Source of the DNA: JAZKAD01 sp040389305
GTDB taxonomy: Bacteria; Pseudomonadota; Alphaproteobacteria; Rickettsiales; Rickettsiaceae
Direction: 5' to 3'
Length of the DNA stretch: 10,758 nucleotides
Assembly: GCA_040389305.1 (NCBI GenBank)
Contig: JAZKAD010000060.1
Coordinates: 1-10,758 of the forward strand
Part shown: in pieces, positions 7,113 through 10,758 of the stretch
Numbering within the stretch: the stretch's first letter is position 1
Layout of the letters: each line of letters starts with the position of its first letter
Notes under the pieces: generated by a model
The model's database searches: none
Told to the model about the DNA's origin: nothing
The model's input: only the letters and a program-made list of their open reading frames with translations
Made by a program: the position numbers and the translations under genes

Positions 7113-8258
7113 TCACACATTTACTGGCATAACTACAAAATGTACGGAAGGAGCATCATCGGCTCTAATTAATATCGGAGAAGAAGCATCGTTAAGCTCC
7201 AAAGTTATCACACTGCTAGAAATAGAATGCAAGGCATCTAGGATATACCTGGGATTAAATCCAATCGACATGTCTGGACCAGAATAGGATGGCTCGCCTC
7301 CAGTGGAATTCATCATTATAACTTCATGAGCCTCCCCTTTAGCAGCCCCAGATGCATGTATTTCGATAGAAGTGCTTGTGCATACTATTTTTACTGCTCG
7401 AAATTTTTCAACAGTAACAGTAGCGACCCGGTCGATCGCATCTGCGAGCTCTTTAGCTTGTATACGAATCTTACGTTCATTACCCACGGGTATAAAGGCA
7501 TGATATTCTGGAAAAGATCCATCTATAATTTTAGAAGTGAATGTAATAGCGCCCAGAGCAAATCTTACTTTATTTGACCCTATATGCATCTCTAAATTGC
7601 CATTGGATATATTCGGATCTTTAACAATTTTGATGAGCTCATGTACAGTTTTAGAAGGAAGGATGATGCCGAATTGAGGTAGGTTTTGCTCTATTTTTGC
7701 TGAAGCCATAGCCAGTCTATGACAATCAGTTGCAGCAGCTATTAGTGCATTAGGATCATTTGCATCAGAATGTAGATAGATACCCGTGAGGTTATATCTG
7801 GTCTCTTCGGTAGACATAGCATATTTCGTATGCTCAAGCAAAGCTGATAAGGCACTCGCCGAAAGATCAATACACGAAGAAGAGCCTATGTCTTCCATAA
7901 TTGGAAAATCTTCGGCATCTAGAGTTGATATATTGAAGCTGCAATTCTTGCTATGAATATTTAGCCTAGACTCTGCCTCAAGAAATTGAAGAGATACTTC
8001 GGCATCTGGGATTTTTCGTATTATTTCGCTAAAGGTGATAGCTGGGACCGTAAGAGCTCCTGCTTCTTTAATGTGAGCGGGCACTTCTTGTACTAGTTCT
8101 AAATCAGAATCTGTAGCTGTTATTGCTATATTAGTCCCCTTGGTCTCGATCTTAAAATGCCCAAGGATAGGCAGAGTACCCCTCTTTTCAATTACTGAAC
8201 TTGCTAAACTTAAAGCCCTTATCAGATCTTTAGTTGGTACTATGATATCTAGCGCCAT
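7113..8258 (-). CDS. dnaN: DNA polymerase III beta subunit (sliding clamp)
   Basis: The ring-shaped dimeric clamp tethers DNA polymerase III to DNA. Three clamp domains are covered. With numbering from the ATG at 8270, landmarks are KRGTLPIL (29-36), ATDCHRLA (180-187), DGSFPEYHAFIP (250-261), GFNPRYILDAL (337-347) and the C-terminal VVMPVNV (379-385), part of the partner-binding pocket. Two starts are possible. ATG 8270 has no ribosome binding site and lies only about 12 nt from the predicted transcription start. ATG 8258 is preceded by GAGAAG and gives MALDIIVPTKDL, so I prefer 8258 (381 aa), a normal length. dnaA and recF are not adjacent; the gene instead heads a run with a HAD-like gene, an EAL gene and fliI. 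Confidence 0.95.
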   Translation of the reverse strand: MALDIIVPTKDLIRALSLASSVIEKRGTLPILGHFKIETKGTNIAITATDSDLELVQEVPAHIKEAGALTVPAITFSEIIRKIPDAEVSLQFLEAESRLNIHSKNCSFNISTLDAEDFPIMEDIGSSSCIDLSASALSALLEHTKYAMSTEETRYNLTGIYLHSDANDPNALIAAATDCHRLAMASAKIEQNLPQFGIILPSKTVHELIKIVKDPNISNGNLEMHIGSNKVRFALGAITFTSKIIDGSFPEYHAFIPVGNERKIRIQAKELADAIDRVATVTVEKFRAVKIVCTSTSIEIHASGAAKGEAHEVIMMNSTGGEPSYSGPDMSIGFNPRYILDALHSISSSVITLELNDASSPILIRADDAPSVHFVVMPVNV

Positions 8259-8288
8259 AATTCTTCTCATTTATATCGCAAGCATGCT

Positions 8289-8317
8289 ATCATACAAGCC
8301 CCCTCTAGTCCAAATAA
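8289..8317 (-). promoter_or_regulatory. Predicted promoter for dnaN
   Basis: On the minus strand there is a -10 TATGAT (complement of 8289-8294), one mismatch from consensus, 17 bp from a weak -35 TTATTT (complement of 8312-8317). Transcription would begin near 8282, about 24 nt before the preferred ATG at 8258. It could drive the whole dnaN-to-fliI series, since no other clear promoter was noticed inside it. Confidence 0.5.
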
Positions 8318-8569
8318 TTCCTAAATAAAAGAGTCACTTACAAAATTAACGCACCAACTTCGCTCTAATATCGGTACGGGTTGGAATTTCTACTGTAGCA
8401 TAAAACATTTGGTGAGCAACATAACAAGTTGTGTGAACTTCATACATATAGAATCTTCTTGTTTTAGATTGTGAGAAGAATTATTTTATGGGAGGATTGC
8501 CCATTGAATTCATACAAAATCACTAATTCATGGTCGCCGTGAGCAAAAAATACGCGGAGAGCTTTCGCT

Positions 8570-8601
8570 ATACAAAGTGCGCAGAATACAAAGTGCGTAG
8601 A
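8570..8601. repeat. 16-bp tandem repeat, two copies
   Basis: ATACAAAGTGCGCAGA is followed at once by ATACAAAGTGCGTAGA, with one mismatch. The 16-bp period is not a multiple of three, which argues against a coding origin. Confidence 0.85.
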
Positions 8602-8644
8602 GTGTTTATTGAAAACAACTGTGGTTTTTTTACCCCCCAAAGTG

Positions 8645-8676
8645 CCAAATAAGCGCTAAATAAGCGCTAAATTTGG
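8645..8676. repeat. 11-bp tandem repeat within an imperfect palindrome, possible operator
   Basis: AAATAAGCGCT occurs twice in tandem (8647-8657, 8658-8668). The block is bounded by CCAAAT (8645-8650) and ATTTGG (8671-8676), and each unit contains the palindrome AGCGCT. The two halves are near reverse complements. It lies about 47 bp upstream of the TATAAT box, a suitable place for a regulator site, but no regulator is identified. Confidence 0.5.
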
Positions 8677-8722
8677 ATTAAACAGATAGTTGTATTTAGG
8701 GCGCTCTCCTCTTTTATAAAGC

Positions 8723-8728
8723 TATAAT
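8723..8728 (+). promoter_or_regulatory. -10 box of the Gly-rich surface protein gene
   Basis: A perfect TATAAT is found 79 bp upstream of the gene's first ATG. No -35 element of good quality lies 16-18 bp upstream (the sequence there is about GGCGCT), so expression may need an activator. Transcription would start near 8735, just ahead of the C9 tract. Confidence 0.5.
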
Positions 8729-8742
8729 ACCACAGATCTCTA

Positions 8743-8751
8743 CCCCCCCCC
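8743..8751 (+). repeat. Homopolymeric C9 tract in the 5' leader
   Basis: Nine consecutive C lie between the TATAAT box and the ATG at 8807. In an A+T-rich genome such a run is conspicuous and prone to slippage. It is enclosed by CCACA (8730-8734) and TGTGG (8756-8760), which could pair and present the tract in a loop. An effect on transcription start or leader folding is inferred. Confidence 0.8.
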
Positions 8752-8806
8752 TTCTTGTGGCTTTGTTAATACCCTCATATACTTTTAGCATAATTATATT
8801 ATATCA

Positions 8807-10723
8807 ATGGATTTGGCAATGGATTTAGATAAAATGAACAATAGTAGAATTAGGTTAGTTAATTATACGATGCTTCGTAAGAAAAAAGACAATGGAGTAA
8901 GGCATGGCAAAACAGCGCTCAAGAACCTTTTAGCAAGCACAGCTATAGTGACAGCAAGTCTTTGTTCTGAGACTTCCCTTGCGAACACAATCACTGTCTC
9001 TGCTGATAGTAGCTTCGTGAGCTTGGGTTTTTCTAATAACGATAGTATTCAGTTTACTACTGGCGGAGTAAAGCTAATAGCCGATATCAGCGCAAACACA
9101 AATGTAAATACAATAGACTTTGGTAGCTTTGCATCCACGTTAAGTTTACAAGGCGGAAGCAATGTCCTGACTTTTACTGGAGCCATCACAAACTCTAGCA
9201 ATGCCACTCTTGACGTACAGTCCCCAATGAACTTCACCCTTGGTGGAGGAAAAGCCTTCGGAGGCTCTGGTAAAGCTGTAACACTAAAATCTATCACTGG
9301 TAATCAATTCTTCACCGCAGACTCTACCGGAGAAAATGGAACAGATTTAGGGGGCGGCTGTGGTGAAAATTCCAGTGATGGCGGATCTGGCGGCTCTCTT
9401 ACTGTAACAAACGGAATCACATTAAGCAAAGCAACCGTAACGTTTATAAGTGGTAATACTACTGACCATGCTGGTGCTGGCTTTGGTGGTGGCAGTAGTT
9501 TTCTCAGCAATGGTGGCGCTGGCGGCACTCTTGCAGCTGGCACAATCTCTTTAACGGCAACGGGTGGAGGCGTAACATTCATAAGTGGTAATGCTACTAG
9601 CCGTGGTGGTGCTGGCTTTGGTGGTGGCCGCGGCGTTAATGGCAATGGCGGATCTGGCGGCGTTTTATATGTCAATAATCTAAATATCTCTTCGCTTAGT
9701 GTGGCAGACCTTAGTAATGGTAGTGGTGGCAAGAGCACCGGCGGTTTTGGCTTTGGAGGTGGCGCTGGCGCTGGCGCGGGCACCGGCGGTTCTGGCGGAC
9801 TTCTCTACATCGCAAACTTTAAGTTAGGCGAGGGAAGTTCGATTAATCACTTCATAAATATCTACGGTGAAAATGGTGGCGCAGATGGGGCTGTCAAAGG
9901 CGGCGGCGGCGGTTCTATCGAGATTGGAACACTGACCCTTGCTGGCGCTAATTCAGTAGCTATGAATACTAAGCAAGGTAAAGATGGCAACTTGGGCGAT
10001 AATTACAACAAAGCTTCTGGTGCTGGCGGAGCTGGAAGTACTGCCGGCGGGGCTGCACAAGGCGGACATGCTTACATCGGTAATCTTACTTTTGACATAA
10101 GCGATAGTACTAAAACAGTAACCTTTGGTTACTCATTTAATTTAATGGGATATCAGTATAAGAAAAATTCCGATGGCTCTATAGTTATGAAACCTATTAC
10201 TGCTCCAAATGGTTCAACAATAAACGTTCCAGATACTACGAACTACTTTACTGGAAGTGGTGGAGTTATAAACGTAAAGCGGAGCATAAATGCGGGCGGG
10301 GCAAATACCACAGCAGCTTCTCCAACCTTGATTCTTGGTTATGAAGATAGTACGGCTACATATCCCGCTGGCTTAACCACGGATAATGCATGGACGTTAA
10401 CCTTCTCTGGTCCTCTCAAGGTAGAGACATATTTTAACCCAAACTCGCTATCCGCAACACCTGTAAACACCTATGCAAATGCCAATGCAATTGCTGGAGA
10501 TACAAGGGGGGATAGAGTTATTATAGGCGGCACTGTAAATACTACCAATGGCTCGGTGACAGGAGGAACTGATGGAGCTGTTGTTGGAGGCGGTAGTGTT
10601 AGAGTAAAAAACTATACCACGTTATCTCTTGCGGGTATTACTAGTATGGATGTCACTGTTCATGGATCTACTCCTATGCCACAACAAGGTACTGTTTATA
10701 GGTACTATAGTAAATTAGTTTGA
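8807..10723 (+). CDS. Exported glycine-rich repeat protein, putative surface protein
   Basis: I do not recognise a named family. The 638-residue frame has an extended N-terminus (basic 14-39), a hydrophobic stretch 40-51 and probable cleavage after SLA at residue 59. The lipobox is absent because C53 is preceded by Leu. The mature part is rich in Gly, Ser, Thr, Asn and short beta strands. Residues 166-425 carry about six modules of Gly clusters each ending in GG-x-L/I-x-V/I, suggestive of a beta-helix passenger. Residues 430-638 are less Gly-rich. No autotransporter barrel, LPXTG or transmembrane anchor is present before the TGA. The start is uncertain: ATG at 8807, 8819, 8834 and 8870 are all in frame and none has a good Shine-Dalgarno; 8870 would give a more usual long signal peptide. 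The window ends 35 bp after the stop, so a downstream anchor or a frameshifted continuation cannot be excluded. Confidence 0.8.
   Translation: MDLAMDLDKMNNSRIRLVNYTMLRKKKDNGVRHGKTALKNLLASTAIVTASLCSETSLANTITVSADSSFVSLGFSNNDSIQFTTGGVKLIADISANTNVNTIDFGSFASTLSLQGGSNVLTFTGAITNSSNATLDVQSPMNFTLGGGKAFGGSGKAVTLKSITGNQFFTADSTGENGTDLGGGCGENSSDGGSGGSLTVTNGITLSKATVTFISGNTTDHAGAGFGGGSSFLSNGGAGGTLAAGTISLTATGGGVTFISGNATSRGGAGFGGGRGVNGNGGSGGVLYVNNLNISSLSVADLSNGSGGKSTGGFGFGGGAGAGAGTGGSGGLLYIANFKLGEGSSINHFINIYGENGGADGAVKGGGGGSIEIGTLTLAGANSVAMNTKQGKDGNLGDNYNKASGAGGAGSTAGGAAQGGHAYIGNLTFDISDSTKTVTFGYSFNLMGYQYKKNSDGSIVMKPITAPNGSTINVPDTTNYFTGSGGVINVKRSINAGGANTTAASPTLILGYEDSTATYPAGLTTDNAWTLTFSGPLKVETYFNPNSLSATPVNTYANANAIAGDTRGDRVIIGGTVNTTNGSVTGGTDGAVVGGGSVRVKNYTTLSLAGITSMDVTVHGSTPMPQQGTVYRYYSKLV
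9302..10081 (+). repeat. Gly-rich coding repeats, including a 135-bp duplicated unit
   Basis: The clearest pair is FISGNTTDHAGAGFGGG (213-229) and FISGNATSRGGAGFGGG (258-274), exactly 45 residues or 135 bp apart, with near-identical DNA from about 9443 and 9578. Each is followed by GGAGGTL or GGSGGVL. Further, more divergent modules begin near residues 175, 302, 350 and 391. Such in-frame repeats can expand or contract by recombination. Confidence 0.8.
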
Positions 10724-10758
10724 AGTAGGGATTTGGAAAAATGCAACCAAAGCATCAA

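Larger units (their letters stand above)
8318..8806. other. Non-coding spacer between dnaN and the Gly-rich gene
   Basis: This gene-free stretch of almost 500 bp lies between divergent genes. It holds a 16-bp tandem repeat (8570-8601), an 11-bp tandem repeat inside an imperfect palindrome (8645-8676), a T7 run (8625-8631) followed closely by C6 (8633-8638), a perfect TATAAT (8723-8728) and a C9 run (8743-8751). No tRNA and no convincing small gene is seen. A 63-codon open stretch on the minus strand (8467-8655) has no ATG. Confidence 0.6.

Noticed and set aside
8530..8652. 40-codon plus-strand frame starting MVAVSKKYAESF
   Set aside because: It has no ribosome binding site, contains a 16-bp repeat whose period breaks coding periodicity, and has no recognisable family.
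8467..8655. 63-codon minus-strand open stretch with a passage (ALRVFFAHGDHELVILYEF) faintly like RelE/Gp49-type toxins
   Set aside because: There is no ATG, it spans the 16-bp tandem repeat, no antitoxin partner is present, and the resemblance is too weak to call even a pseudogene.
9304..9783. Pro-rich 159-codon open frame on the minus strand
   Set aside because: It is the exact antisense shadow of the Gly codons (GGN read as NCC) in the surface protein gene.
10741..10758. Possible start of a further gene (ATG, then QPKHQ)
   Set aside because: Only 18 bases remain before the window ends and no clear Shine-Dalgarno precedes it.

Overview
The window looks like a chromosomal segment of a low-GC alphaproteobacterium, most likely a Rickettsiales-type intracellular bacterium, possibly Midichloriaceae-like. 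The evidence is a 16S rRNA 5' end with Rickettsia-like wording around the V2 region, strong A+T bias outside one Gly-rich gene, a secreted HAD-like protein of a type I associate with intracellular bacteria, and a flagellar export ATPase gene, which only some Rickettsiales keep. The species cannot be named from this sequence alone. Caedibacter-type Holosporales are an alternative, because a comparable 16S intervening sequence is known there.

Layout. (1) Bases 1-459 hold the 5' part of a 16S rRNA gene on the minus strand. It is interrupted by a ~143-bp intervening sequence with a long terminal stem, and is driven by a textbook -35/-10 promoter at 605-633. (2) Bases 777-3547 (+) form a compact three-gene cluster: D-3-hydroxybutyrate dehydrogenase, acetoacetate decarboxylase and a patatin-like acyl hydrolase. 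(3) Bases 3548-3662 are a convergent intergenic spacer with a hairpin and what looks like a decayed dispersed palindromic repeat. (4) Bases 8270-3663 (-) are a co-directional series: dnaN, a signal-peptide-bearing HAD/DUF2608-like protein, a degenerate-GGDEF/EAL c-di-GMP phosphodiesterase, and fliI. The last three are coupled by ATGA and TAATG overlaps. fliI carries one in-frame amber codon that splits an otherwise intact 446-codon gene. (5) Bases 8271-8806 are non-coding, with the dnaN promoter, two short tandem repeats, an imperfect palindrome, a perfect TATAAT box and a run of nine C. (6) Bases 8807-10723 (+) encode a 638-residue exported Gly-rich repeat protein with no recognisable anchor or autotransporter barrel inside the reading frame.

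How the genes fit together. The first cluster would release hydroxy-acyl units or lipids and run 3-hydroxybutyrate to acetoacetate to acetone plus CO2, gaining NADH. It extends the bdhA-patD pairing known from Legionella. The second cluster ties a replication clamp gene to c-di-GMP breakdown and flagellar export, with flagellar function apparently being lost or made conditional through the stop codon. The last gene is a probable surface protein whose leader contains a slippage-prone C tract. Most striking are the 16S intervening sequence, the single-stop fliI and the C-tract/Gly-rich surface gene.
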